The notes under the pieces: model-generated | Databases searched by the model: none | What the model saw: only the letters and a program-made list of their open reading frames with translations | Told to the model about the DNA's origin: nothing | Translations under genes and position numbers: made by a program | Shown: piece by piece, positions 9,863 to 20,731 of the stretch | Layout: each line of letters opens with the position of its first letter | Position numbering within the stretch: position 1 is the stretch's first letter | Assembly (NCBI GenBank): GCA_030052745.1 | Contig: JANBVO010000035.1 | Span: forward strand, 124,001-188,000 | DNA from: Pleurostoma richardsiae | Lineage: Eukaryota > Ascomycota > Sordariomycetes > Calosphaeriales > Pleurostomataceae | Length of the DNA: 64,000 nucleotides | Direction: 5' to 3'

Positions 9863-11107
9863 ATGCGTCCACAGTGGTCCACACACGTCGAGAAGCTCTG
9901 GGACCCGGAGGAGGTCCTCACCATCACCAACCCGGCAACAGGGTCGCCGACATGTCTCGGCGAGGCAGTGACCTATGGCCGCCGATGCCAAAGGCACATC
10001 GCTGCCAACAAATTCGCTAACGTCTGGAGGATCCTAGACGGAATTGCCCAGGAGGACGCTTTCACGGCCGCAAAGTCAAGCGAGCTCATGGAAGCCCTCT
10101 CATGGGGACTATGCTACCAACACAAGCAGCAAGCCGAGCAGATCCAGCGTCGATGGATCAGACAGCTCCGGGAATGGAGCGGCGACAGCCAAAGGAGCAG
10201 CTATGCTGCCGGCCCGGGGCCCTCCGCTGCCTGGCCTCAATCTGACAAGCGTGATTTCAAGCGAGGATTTGGTTCCAAAGCTGGACAGACTCCGTCCACC
10301 GCCCCGTCATACTCTACACGGCCCATGTTTGGCTATGGTATGAAGTATGAAGATCAGGCCGAGGAAATGGGTCGAAAGATGCGCCAAATGGCAGAAGAGC
10401 TCGAGAAGCTCAGGAGAGACGCGGAGGCTTGGAGACGAGCTGAAAGGGAGAGGGAAGAATCAGAGCGGCTCAGACGAAAGGAGGAGGAGATGCGACGACA
10501 GAAGAAGGAAGAGGAGGAGCGCCAGAAGCGTGAGAAAGAGCAGAAGGAACGAGCAGAGAGGCTCAAGCGAGAGCAGGAAGAGCGGCAAAGACGTGAAAAG
10601 GAGCAGAAGGAGCGCCAGAAGAAAGAGGAAGCGGCTCGCGCGAGGGAGAGACCCAGAACCAGAGCACAAGAAAGGGAAAGGGCCATGAAGAAGGAGTGGG
10701 AAGACGCCTGGACGAGGTACACAGATGGCTGGGACAAGATAAGAGGGAAGACTTCGGAAGAGGTAAGACACTGTCCCCCGATCTCTAGGTGTGCCATACC
10801 TAACCAGCCTATCAAGGTCGACCATGCTCAGATACCCTGGCCAGTCAAGTCTGGAAGGTTAGAAGACGTGACCAGCGGAAACGTGAGCCTATTTTTTGAA
10901 AGGGCGCCTCCGATTGCGTTGGCCATCGACGTTGCGGAAGAGCGGTTCAGGATCATAAGCCAAGAGAACAAGAGGTGGCATACGGACAAGATCATGTCTC
11001 AGTTCGGCCCTGAAATCCTTTCCGGGAAGTATAAGGACGCCTTAGACCTGATTGCGAAGCTCATGGTGCAACTGTGGAAAGAGGCCAAGATGAAGAGAAA
11101 CTGCTGA
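9863..11107 (+). CDS. Charged coiled-coil protein with a degenerate J-domain-like C terminus
   Basis: Open frame of 414 residues from the ATG at 9863. Residues 1-100 are mixed helical sequence. About residues 165-275 form an almost uninterrupted Glu/Arg/Lys-rich coiled coil. The C-terminal 60 residues contain ENKRWHTDKIMSQF followed by a hydrophobic helix (ALDLIAKLMVQLW). WHTDK resembles the HPDK loop of J domains and the RWHPDK segment of NFKBIL1-like proteins, but the canonical HPD is not kept, so Hsp70 stimulation is doubtful. A possible 54-base in-frame intron (GT at 10763, AG at 10815-10816, CTAAC at 10800-10804) would remove 18 codons just before VDHAQIPWPV, so the protein may be about 396 residues. 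No function can be assigned. Confidence 0.75.
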   Translation: MRPQWSTHVEKLWDPEEVLTITNPATGSPTCLGEAVTYGRRCQRHIAANKFANVWRILDGIAQEDAFTAAKSSELMEALSWGLCYQHKQQAEQIQRRWIRQLREWSGDSQRSSYAAGPGPSAAWPQSDKRDFKRGFGSKAGQTPSTAPSYSTRPMFGYGMKYEDQAEEMGRKMRQMAEELEKLRRDAEAWRRAEREREESERLRRKEEEMRRQKKEEEERQKREKEQKERAERLKREQEERQRREKEQKERQKKEEAARARERPRTRAQERERAMKKEWEDAWTRYTDGWDKIRGKTSEEVRHCPPISRCAIPNQPIKVDHAQIPWPVKSGRLEDVTSGNVSLFFERAPPIALAIDVAEERFRIISQENKRWHTDKIMSQFGPEILSGKYKDALDLIAKLMVQLWKEAKMKRNC

Positions 11108-14100
11108 AGGGGATGGTGGTATTTTATCATGTAATTTTTTCGTCTTCCGAGCCTGCATTTTATCCGACAACTGTGGCTTTGTTTCTCTGCAACGTAACGA
11201 TGTCTCACTTCCTCGGTGTCATGGAATATAGTATGAGAAAGATGAAATGTTGACTTCGACTTCGACGCTGAAGTGAGCACGATTCTCTGAAAACATTCCT
11301 CAAATTTCCCCAAAACGCTAGCAGCGTCCGATATGCCGAGGACTTCAGATCAGAACCACCCTGGCCTTATAAGTTCTTTTCGAGTTCTTCTGCTGTGAGG
11401 GCCTAGGAATACCCATAGCAACGAAGGAGGACAACGTCCTAGGTGGAGCATGGGGCGAAGAACAATATGTGTAGAGAGACTCCCACCGTTTACCTCGTCG
11501 GACATCGTAGTCTGGGGGATCATTTCGACTCGCCGCGTGGAGACTGGAAAACTTCTGCGGTTGTGAGACTGCTAGGTCGAATATCACGTGTGCACCCGGC
11601 TGACGGTGTTGCGGCAAGGCACTTATACCAACAGTGCTTGGTTGGGGTCCTTGTGAGGATATAACGTGCTGTGTGAAGGATGATCGATGAAGAGTTGGAC
11701 CCGAAACAACTTCCACAGAAGGAGGTTTTAATCAAGATCTTGAAACGACTTGTTCCGTACCCACTCCTTGCATGCCGCGCGCTCGAGGACAATCGAGATG
11801 ACCGGGACTAGTCATCATGACATCCCCCGGCGTATACTGGAGAGGTTCAATAGAGTGACCATGTAACACCGAGCTAGACGATGGTCTGGGAGCAAGGGTG
11901 GTGAGAAGCCAGTGCGTATAAACGGAGAAATTGTTCACCTCAAGAGGAAGTCAGAAGAGCAAAAGGTACGCTAAGCAAACGTACACGCCTGGAGGAAGTT
12001 ATCATCACATCCTCCAGGCCAGTGAGGTCTTAGGGACCAGAAACAGCGCGCATTAAGAAGATTCGTTCGTGATATCGATTTGCTGTCGCTAGCACGGTTT
12101 GTTAGGACAGAAACGTAACATACCTAACTAGTGGTGGTTATTAACAACAAGACAGTTTGAAAAGAGGCTGTTCATTGATCCGGCTGCACACCAGGAAACT
12201 GCATCCCGGGGCAACGAAGCTGGAAGGCTGGGAAGAGCTGCATGAGCTGCAGATGCTACTGCAGTTGGCGGTGTCGGGGCTGACTGATGTCAACCTCTTT
12301 GTCTTTATCGTAAACTGGGCAGATGTGGCTGGGAGACTGAACAACCAATCACCCCGCGCAGTTAAAGTGTGGCGTCTCAAGAGGAGAGGCTGGTGCAGCC
12401 GTGGAGGAGTGGTAGCCCCACTCAGTGGTGGCCGCCGCTAGTGTAAGAAAGCGGTTTCCCGGCCGATGCACCAAGATCGACGTTTTCTATTTTCGAACCC
12501 CACCACTACCACCACCACCACAAAGAGTCGCGCCCTCGTTAGGTCAACGGTCCCCTCGCTTCCAGGGCGACGATCGTCCACCTTCCTCCGTCTTCCATTC
12601 CATTGCCCGAGAATGGAGCCGGGCCACGAGATAATTAAGGTTATGGAAGCACGTTCCACATAATGGGCTGTCTTTCGGGCCCGAGACTGCCTGGCTAAGA
12701 GGGGTAGCTCCGTGCGTCCTTGAGCTGGGGGGCTCGACCTCAAGCCTCAACACTACTATTGCATCCCCCTCCAAGGAGCAGGAGAAAGATGCACGATCAC
12801 GGTGCACAACATTGCGGGACAGAAACGGTCGCAGCAACGCAAGACAGACCCTCCTCGGCCTTCACGAGCAGATCTGCTCCCCCCTACAGTAACTTGCAGT
12901 AACTTGGAGCGAGGCCTGCCGCCTTGCAGCAGGTAGCGCAGCTCCCAAGCTGTGACATGCCTGATCTGTCCGCTAGTGGCGGTCTCAAGTCAGCTCTGTG
13001 GGGAAGATGGAGGAGGTGTGGTCCACCACTGTTGGCGGGCGTTTCAGAATAGCACTCGCCACTTGTCTCTCAGCAGTTCGCTGGTGCCCGCTACGAACCG
13101 TCACGATGCGGGTTCTACGCAAGGTACGGAACGGGAAGACACCGCCGAGGAGCGAAGGAGGGAGAGATACTGGTTCGTTGTGAAGGAAGGGCGCAAGGGT
13201 TTCCTGGCCCAGTCGAACTTCGCGACGGCTTGTATCCGAGAGCTGTTGATCCGACATCACATGAGCAGCAGGACCTGACATGGCTGACCTGCATGAGACC
13301 GACATGTTGTGGCTGGCTTTCTGCAGAGTTTCTGTGAGCAATATCTACAGCTGCAATTCCGCGGCCGAGCGGACACGGTTCGCTTGCTCCGGCTCCAAAT
13401 GTCAGCAAGACTCTTAGATGGTCCAGACCTGTTCTCATTCAAATGTCCCGCATGCGTGGCTTGTCTGGTCGGGCCCGATCGGTCCTCAGATCGGGCCATC
13501 GACTGGGATGCCAGCACCGTGCCTTCTGTTGGAAGAACCATAGCTCGCCTTGTGGGGGGGGATTGGACTGCTATTCTTGTTCGCGAAGGTCGCAAGGGCT
13601 ACTCCTATCTACACCGTAAGGAACGGCAGAAGCATCGGAGGATCTGGCCGATGATTCACATCCGCCCGAAGGAAGATGGAAGTACATAGTAGAAGGAGCT
13701 GCAGGCTAGAATGATGATGATGTGATCCCATCATCAGAACAATAACACGCTGACCAGTTACTTAACACGGCCAATTTTAGCCGGGTAACCGACCTGCGTC
13801 GATGCTGGGATAGTCGACTTGATGTGTGGAGAGGGAGCAGGAATCCTGGTGGCCAGCAGGTTTTCGGTCCTGCAACCCTCAGGCTTGGTTGGCTGCGTTC
13901 CTGTGCACCAGTGCTCTAGTGTGCAGCGATGGCTGCTTCCACCTGCAGATCTGTAATGCTGGGCTTTGATCAACACGAGCTTTTGTCGGCAAACTTGCTT
14001 CTGGAGGGGTTGCAGGGCTTTCCCCCCCTCGTCAGCACCTTTCCCCTCAGAAAATGCTTTTCACAAGTACCGGAACTTGGCTATTCGGTTCCCACAGCAT

Positions 14101-15451
14101 CGGACGACGGTCACGAAACGTAGCAAAGAAGTCGACGTTGCTCTCCGATTGTCGCACAACTCTCGCTGCGGACCATGCTTTACCGAATAGTGAATACGAA
14201 TGGATTCTCTACCGGGAGAATGGAGGGTACCAAACGCACAGAAACTCAGCACATGATCGGAGTGGCCGGCTTCCCACAGCGCTGTCTCCCGGCCGTCATT
14301 ATTTTAGCTCGCGCCTTTACACTCAGCCTCCCCTTCTGTGACTCTCCGCTTCGGGGAAGAGGATGTGCAGTAAGTCGGCGGGTCCTCTGAGCCTTATCAG
14401 ACCAAGTGCCGCATGTGTGGTCCCTCTACTAGACGGGCCCACCGTAGACTACGTGTATCGTGGCACGCCGTTGGGGCAACGGGGCAACTGAAGGACCAAG
14501 CGAACAGAGCCAGGTAGTCTCTGTGCGAGACTGGAGGAAAACTGCCCACGATCAACGACAGCCTGTGTGGCGGGCTCACTGGCCCTCGCAACAGGTGACG
14601 GGGAGGACAACACAGCGGTAGCGGGGTATATGAGCAAGGATTGGGCTTGCGAGAGGAGCACATCGTGGTGTGTCGTCATAAGCGGACGGCGAGTGCTGTC
14701 CGCCCTTCCAGCGGGGTGCGGCAGTCATCGAATCGAATCCATCGATCGTCACCACCAGCCCACAACAGTCGGCCGGCAAGGGGAGCCTCGAACCCCAAGC
14801 CCTGGCCTTGAACAAGGAGTCCCGTCCAACAGGATCGTCAGCTCGCTCACCCCTGCGCTCTCCAAGCCCCACCAACCCCCGGCTTTTGCTCATTGGCCCC
14901 GGATTGCATGGGGCAACCAGCAGGGGGGCCGGTTGTCCCAACCAGACATCTTGGCGCCCGCCGCCGTGTACCTCCGTTCTGTGCAGGAGAGCCGCTCTCT
15001 GCCCGAGTTCTCTCACGCCACGACGCCGCAGAGGATCAGCAACGGAAGAGTAGAACCGACAGACGGCAGCCAGACGAAGAGACGCTTGCTCGCACGGAGG
15101 CTAGCGTGGCCGGGCCCACTCTCAGCATGCATGTCTCGCCGGTGCGGCGCTTTGTTCTGACTGGCCGTCTCGTCCAAAGCTCCCTCACGTCGACCACTCC
15201 AACCCCGGCGCACGGCCAAGATGGCCCTTCCACGATCATCTTCATCGTATCACGGCCTGGGAGGGTTGCCCAACCTCCGGGCTAAACGTCTCCCCCTGCT
15301 GGCCCCCCTCCACCGCTGACTCCTTCTCCTGCTAGCCTCATGCAGCTCCAAGTGGACTGTCATGGCGACCCAACGATGTCATCGCACACACAGGCGCTCG
15401 CACCTGCGGGACGACATGCAGGTTCCTCACCCCCCCCGCTCCGGCAGTAGG
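11108..15451. other. Gene-poor intergenic region
   Basis: About 4.3 kb without a convincing gene. The reading frames are short, lack domains and do not chain through good splice sites. Notable small structures are a CAC-type triplet run (12501-12521) and a perfect 8-base inverted repeat (13472-13479 with 13490-13497). C-rich runs before 15440 belong to the promoter of the next gene. Confidence 0.45.
12501..12521 (+). repeat. CAC/ACC triplet microsatellite
   Basis: A short, slightly imperfect run of CAC/ACC triplets in non-coding sequence. It has no link to a gene. Confidence 0.7.
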
Positions 15452-15694
15452 TATAAACATGTCCTCCAGCCCGTCTTCCTCTCACAAGCCCACCTGTTCC
15501 CCAGCCTCTCGTCTCCCAGCCAACTGCTTTACATCAAGTAACTCGTTCGTTAAGGTTACTTATAACCCTCTCGCTCATCTTGCTTCGTGGTTGAACCTCT
15601 CCGGATCACCTCAACTGCGAGCAACTCTCGTTACACACAGCAACTTGTGCTCGTAGCCCAGCCTCGACATCATCGTCGTATAGACCTCGTCAAG
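15420..15694 (+). promoter_or_regulatory. Core promoter and 5' leader of the wall-protein gene
   Basis: A C-rich run is followed by a TATAAA at 15452-15457, about 240 bases before the ATG at 15695. The leader is CT-rich and ends in CAAG immediately before the ATG. A TATA box plus a long pyrimidine-rich leader is a common layout in strongly expressed fungal genes. The transcription start is inferred. Confidence 0.45.
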
Positions 15695-17062
15695 ATGAAG
15701 GCTGCTCTCTCACTTCTTGTCCTGGCCACCTCGGCCCTGGCAGCAAAGGCTCCTCGGTGGTATAAGACTGGCGAGACAGAGACGACTACCCTGACGACGT
15801 ACACGACCGTTACTACCTGCCCGGTCACCACAACGACGACTGAACAGGGAACGTGAGTGCAGCATTTTTAGGGTCTCCGCGTGTGATCGAAAGTGCAAAG
15901 GCTAACTCAGCTATAGAACCTATGAGGTCACCCAGTGGACAACCTCTACCGCAACCATCACCACTTGCGTTGGATGCGGCGGCGGCGGCGGGACGGTCAC
16001 CGTTCCTGGTCCGACTGCCACTGCTACCACGACTGAGGTCGAGATCACTTACACGACTACGTGCCCGGTCACCGAGACCGTAACTGGTCCCGGGTCAACA
16101 TACAGTAAGTGGTGGCTTTTCTTGGCTTTCAGGTCCTTGAACCTGGTTTCAGGGGCCGGCCCGTCTGCTGTCATTATCCATTTCTTTTGTCATGGGCGAG
16201 GGCCATCAAGTCGATCTTGGCATAGCTAGAGGACTAACACCGCTTGCCAGCCACCACTTACACCACGACCTCCGTTTGCAAGACCATCGTTCCAACCACT
16301 TACTATGAGACCGTGCCTGGCCCTATTGTCACCGCGACTGCCGAGGAAACGGACTACACCTACATCACCACTCTCTGCCCCGTGACTGAGACCAAGACTC
16401 TTGGCGGAGAGACTGTCACCATCACATATACGACAACCTCGGTGATCAAGACAGCTGTCCCTACCACGATTGAGGTCTACACGACGAGCCTCACCACAGC
16501 TTACGAGTAAGCAATCCTCTTCACTTTTACCGCTCTTAAGTATGCTAACAAGCCGATTACAGGACCACCGAAGTGTACACAACGGAGACGTGCCCTGTCT
16601 CTTATTACACCACGGTTGTGGCTGGATCAACCTACGAGGTCACTGAGACGCAGACCAAGACGATCGAGGTGGTAAGTTTCGCTGACAAAGAAGCCCCTGT
16701 ATTCTGGCTTCCGAAACTAATTGGCGCAACAGACCAAGAGCTACACGGTCACAGAGGTCATTCCCACAACTTTGACCAAGGAAGTTGAGACCACAGTCGC
16801 GACTACCGTCGGCTCTGGCGAGACGGTCACCGAGTACCCGACCATTGTCGTCACTGTCAACGGCACCATCTACCAGACCTACACGCAGTCGCCTACGACC
16901 GTGGTCATCCCCGTCACCTCGTCCCTGACCACCTTCACCACTGCCGCGGCCACGAGCCCGACAAGCAGCGCTCCAGTGCTCAGCACCGCAGGCGCAGACG
17001 TCAACAACGCCCCTGCTGCCGCCTTGCTGGTCGGTCTGCTGGGTGTCGCCGCCCTGATCTAG
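15695..17062 (+). CDS. GPI-anchored, Thr-rich cell-wall protein with CPVT repeats
   Basis: Five exons: 15695-15852, 15917-16104, 16251-16506, 16563-16671 and 16733-17062, giving 346 residues. It begins with a signal peptide (MKAALSLLVLATSALAAKA) and ends with a typical GPI signal: small residues AGADVNNAP, then the hydrophobic tail AALLVGLLGVAALI. Between them lies Thr/Val/Tyr-rich sequence with four CPVT/CPVS units, one in each of exons 1-4. It also has a doubled TYTTTSVxKTxVPTT segment and a GGGGG stretch. Such proteins are secreted, heavily O-mannosylated and linked to the plasma membrane or wall glucan, often in adhesion or surface properties. No catalytic domain is visible. The intron phases differ (2, 1, 2, 0), so the repeats did not arise by simple exon duplication. 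Confidence 0.88.
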
Positions 17063-20061
17063 ACAGCGAGAGCCGTGAAACGCTTTCTCCTTTCCACTTC
17101 GTTCTCACTCAGTGCGCTCATGCATTGGCACTTCTTCCGTTCGAGCATTTCCTTCTCCATTGCAAACCTCCTTTTGCATTGAGTCCCACGCGGGACGCCT
17201 AGGGTCGGACCGAAAAAATTCACTTTCCCACACATCATTTAGAGGCCGTGGACTTTTTCCGTCTTACCTTTCTTTCCTGTTGTCTCCCATTGGCCTATGA
17301 CGCTCCTTCACGACGGCAAACGAGAATCACGAACTGGACGGCGGGCAGGCACAAAATTTCCAGAAATCATGTAGGGAACTAATCCGGGTTGGGTCTGTCT
17401 TAATTATATATGGGAGGCGGCTATGGACATCGAGGAGGAGGGACGTGGTCATGGAAAGGAGAGAGGGAGCATTTGGACGGAGAAGAACACGCTCATACTC
17501 GCCTGGCCTGGCTCTTAATGGACGGAGGACGGGAACACTCCCGGGCAGGCGTTGTCGCCATCTAATCTTCTTGTACATAGCCTTTTTGTTTTGTGCCCAG
17601 GCGCAATAGGCGGCGGAGCATACTCGAGTACTTAGGTACGTAGCAAGCAGACTTGGCGACGCCGAGATCTTCAGATATCCGATGGTCCTCCCTCTTGCTG
17701 TGAATGCGGCCGACCGGCAGAAAAGAATTGAGATTGTTGCACACTGAAACTTGCAAAATCCCCCAATGGTTACTCTCTCAATCGGACAGTCAAATTGGTG
17801 TGGAAAAACCTGGCCGGAGTTCCCAACAGAACTCCCTTGCCAACACAACCACCACATGCTACGTCATCCTCGCCTCCTGCCGACCAGGGTCCGGGACCTT
17901 TTCCTTGGCCAGACAGACAGGTGGGCAGGCAAGGGCAGGGCTACCGCCCTTCCAAGCTTTTTTCACTTCCAGCGTGCACGTTCCTGCCCTTCAGAACCTT
18001 CAACGGCAAAGGCGTTCTGCCCTGCGCGGAATTCTCGTGCGATCCTGTCTGACGTGCAGCATCTACGAAGGCACTTATGCACGCCGACAGCAACATTGGA
18101 CTATACTGGCCTGTTCTAGACTCGTCGTGGCGCAGGTCCATGCTGCTTCGCTTCTCTAAGGCGATCGGCGAGGTTTGTCACATTGTTTAGAATATATTAT
18201 CTCATTGCCACTCTATGAATAGGCATAGGGTGAGATATCAGGATGGTTGTGGTTGAGAAGGCGGAGGAGGAGGTGGTGTGGTCACCAAGCAGAAAACTTG
18301 CATTGGCCGCGGTATGGAAACTCCCTCAGCTGCTTGATCGCAGGGCATGGCCTGTGGCCCTATCAACCCGAGCAAAAAGTTACCCGTTTCCTGCTATTCC
18401 AGATTATGCGCGGTAACCTAGATATTCAGGCCAAGGGGAGATAAGCCCTTGATCCTGATGGTCCTGCACTCCGATGTTCACTCGAATATCTTGCATGGCA
18501 TGCAATGTTCAGCTGCAGACCAGCCCCTAGGCCCATCACGGACCAGCATGGTTCTCGTTCAACCAGGGCTGAACAAGACAGAGTAAAGGAACGTGTCGGT
18601 CCTGGGAGAACAGCCGCTGGCTGCATCTTGGCCAGCCAGCGAGTCAATAGCACCAACCCAAGAAGAGCGTCAGAGTTGGTGGCTGTTTGGCCTAAATAAT
18701 CTCGTATTCTGGAGCATTCGAAGTATCAATTGCGATGGAGGAGATGCTCCGGGCCAAGTGCACTTTATAAGTGAGTCAGCAGGGTGGCAGCAGGTGCAAC
18801 TCCAGAAACATGCTGCTTCGCGATGTCCTGAGATCTCGCAGTCGTGCCGGGTAAGCGGAGGACTGCTAAAGGCTGGCCTCGTCAAAATAGCCTCCCAATC
18901 GCTTCGCTCCAGAGATGACGCGCTTCCAACATCATCTCCATTTTGAGTCTGAACGATGAGAAGAGCCTCAAATGACGCTTATACACCATCTGAACTGAGA
19001 CAACAGGAAATAATCTCCGTAAGAGAGACATTCAACTAAAAGACGGGAAATACACTATTGATCGTAGTGTAGATCTCGATTAGGGCCGAGAACTCATTGT
19101 CTCATGGCCACAGTGTTAGGCTATTGGCCATATGAGCGGCCGTACACGTGCAGTTAGTAGCCGAGGATAACACTACACTGCCAGCTAAGCTTAGTGATGG
19201 GCATTGTTTCTCTTGTACGCTTCGATCTAACGGCCGGCCATCTTCCCATGGACCCAATCTAAACAAGATCGAGAGATATGATATGATCAGATCATCAGAC
19301 AAAAGCGCTACTGGCGCAGCCGTGGGCCTCATAGACCGAAAGGTGAGGGCGAGATTTTCGAGACGGCAGCAGGTGCCTTGGGCGCTAGGCACCGGTGATC
19401 TCGCAACAACTCTTCTCATGATGAGTTTTTCACTTTCTAAGTGTAAATGCTGGCCGGTGATTACAAAAGTGGAAAGCGGATTTTGCATGGATCTGTAACG
19501 ACAGGTTATTTTACCATCAGATCATGAGGTTGCCATAGGAAAAGTGAAGAATTTTCTCTTCTACTTCCCCTCTGCTCTGTTCGGCGACAGACGCCCGTCA
19601 CTGCCATTAAGGCTCAGCATGGAGACCCCTGAGGAAATGGAGATTAGCAAGCGCAGCTGAACCTGCTGCCATTGACGAATCGTAGCGGAGGAACTGTTGC
19701 ATCACCAATGCAAATAAATGCACCTGCGTTGCCGTCTCACACTCATGCGACCTTCTGCCTCTCAGAGCCCCCAACACACTTCGTCTCAAGGAGTGGAGAG
19801 TGACAGAACTTTGCACTAGCAGCACCGGCCGGGCGTTCCGGATCAGAGACCCGCAGACGCGGCGGGGGTTGGATCCGCTCGCGTAATCGCTGGGCCCGAT
19901 CACTCGCATCCACTATTGCGACGCTAGAGCCTGTACCTGCATGCTAGGCTGACTGCCGAGTGTAAAGGAGAGATCCAGATGTCGTCGCTTCCTTTGCCGG
20001 GGTGGCCGGACTGAGACAAGCAAACAGACCCTTCTGAGTGCTCGACGCTGTCCTGTTAAAT
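17063..20061. other. Gene-poor intergenic region
   Basis: About 3 kb downstream of the wall-protein gene, starting with its 3' UTR. Short frames on both strands show no domain, no signal peptide and no plausible exon chain. I see no RNA gene and no large repeat. Confidence 0.45.
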
Positions 20062-20731
20062 CTAGTAAAAAAAATGTAATGATCTTCGAAGATGCAGAGT
20101 CGATGGCTTCCCTGGGCCTTCACGCGTGGTGCCAGCTCGCCTACCTCGTGAATGTCCCCATCGTGAGCCGTGTGCCCCAGGATCATCCTTCCATGTGGTG
20201 GGGGTGGTGGGTTTCGGGCATCTGTCGCTATTGATGCAGGATGAGCGAATGCTTCCGTCAAACCACGGAGTGATAGCAGGCAAACCAGGAGGGTCCTCCG
20301 GCTTAGCACATCTGCGGATGCAGTAACTCTCAGCTCGACAGAGCTGCAGGAGACACAGCTCGCGCGACGTAGTGGAGTGGCTGTAAATGCAATGTTCGGC
20401 TATCTTCAGTGGCCCCAAGCCCGTGCATCCGAAGCCTAGGTAGAACAGCGACGCGAGAAGAGAGAATATTGCACTGACAGTTATTCCAGGGATTGGGTTA
20501 CTCAGCACCGTCTGACAGGAGCTTAGGATGTGAGCATGGACGTTTGCAGGGAGCTCCTTACCATGGTTCTCGAGAGGAGAAGAATGGGTTCGCAGTCGTG
20601 TTTGACGCGACGTTGCAACCCTCCGGCTTCGGCTCTCGGACGTTTGTCGAATTTGTCAGGAGGAGGAGCAAAGTAAACAGAGCGCCAAGAAACAGAAGCC
20701 CAAGACGGTTGTGATCAGGAAGGCCGATCAT
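20062..20731 (-). CDS. Possible small two-segment membrane protein (weak candidate)
   Basis: Two adjacent minus-strand frames can be joined by an intron. Exon 1 (20731-20562) starts at ATG, reads MIGLPDHNRLGL and has a strongly hydrophobic segment (LLFLGALFTLLLLL). A GTAAGG donor follows at 20561. With the acceptor at 20502-20501, exon 2 (20500-20062) keeps the frame and brings a second hydrophobic segment (VSAIFSLLASLFYLGFGC) and a Cys-containing tail, 202 residues in all. The stronger acceptor at 20512 would instead create a stop at the junction. I recognise no family and the codon use is not distinctive. It could be chance. Confidence 0.25.

Noticed and set aside
13472-13497. Inverted repeat GGCCCGAT/ATCGGGCC
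   Set aside because: Eight pairs with a ten-base loop and nothing around it. Not distinguishable from chance in GC-rich DNA.
14770-14850. Possible minus-strand tRNA B-box (GGTTCGAGGCT)
   Set aside because: The B-box match is imperfect and no acceptor stem or anticodon arm can be folded around it.
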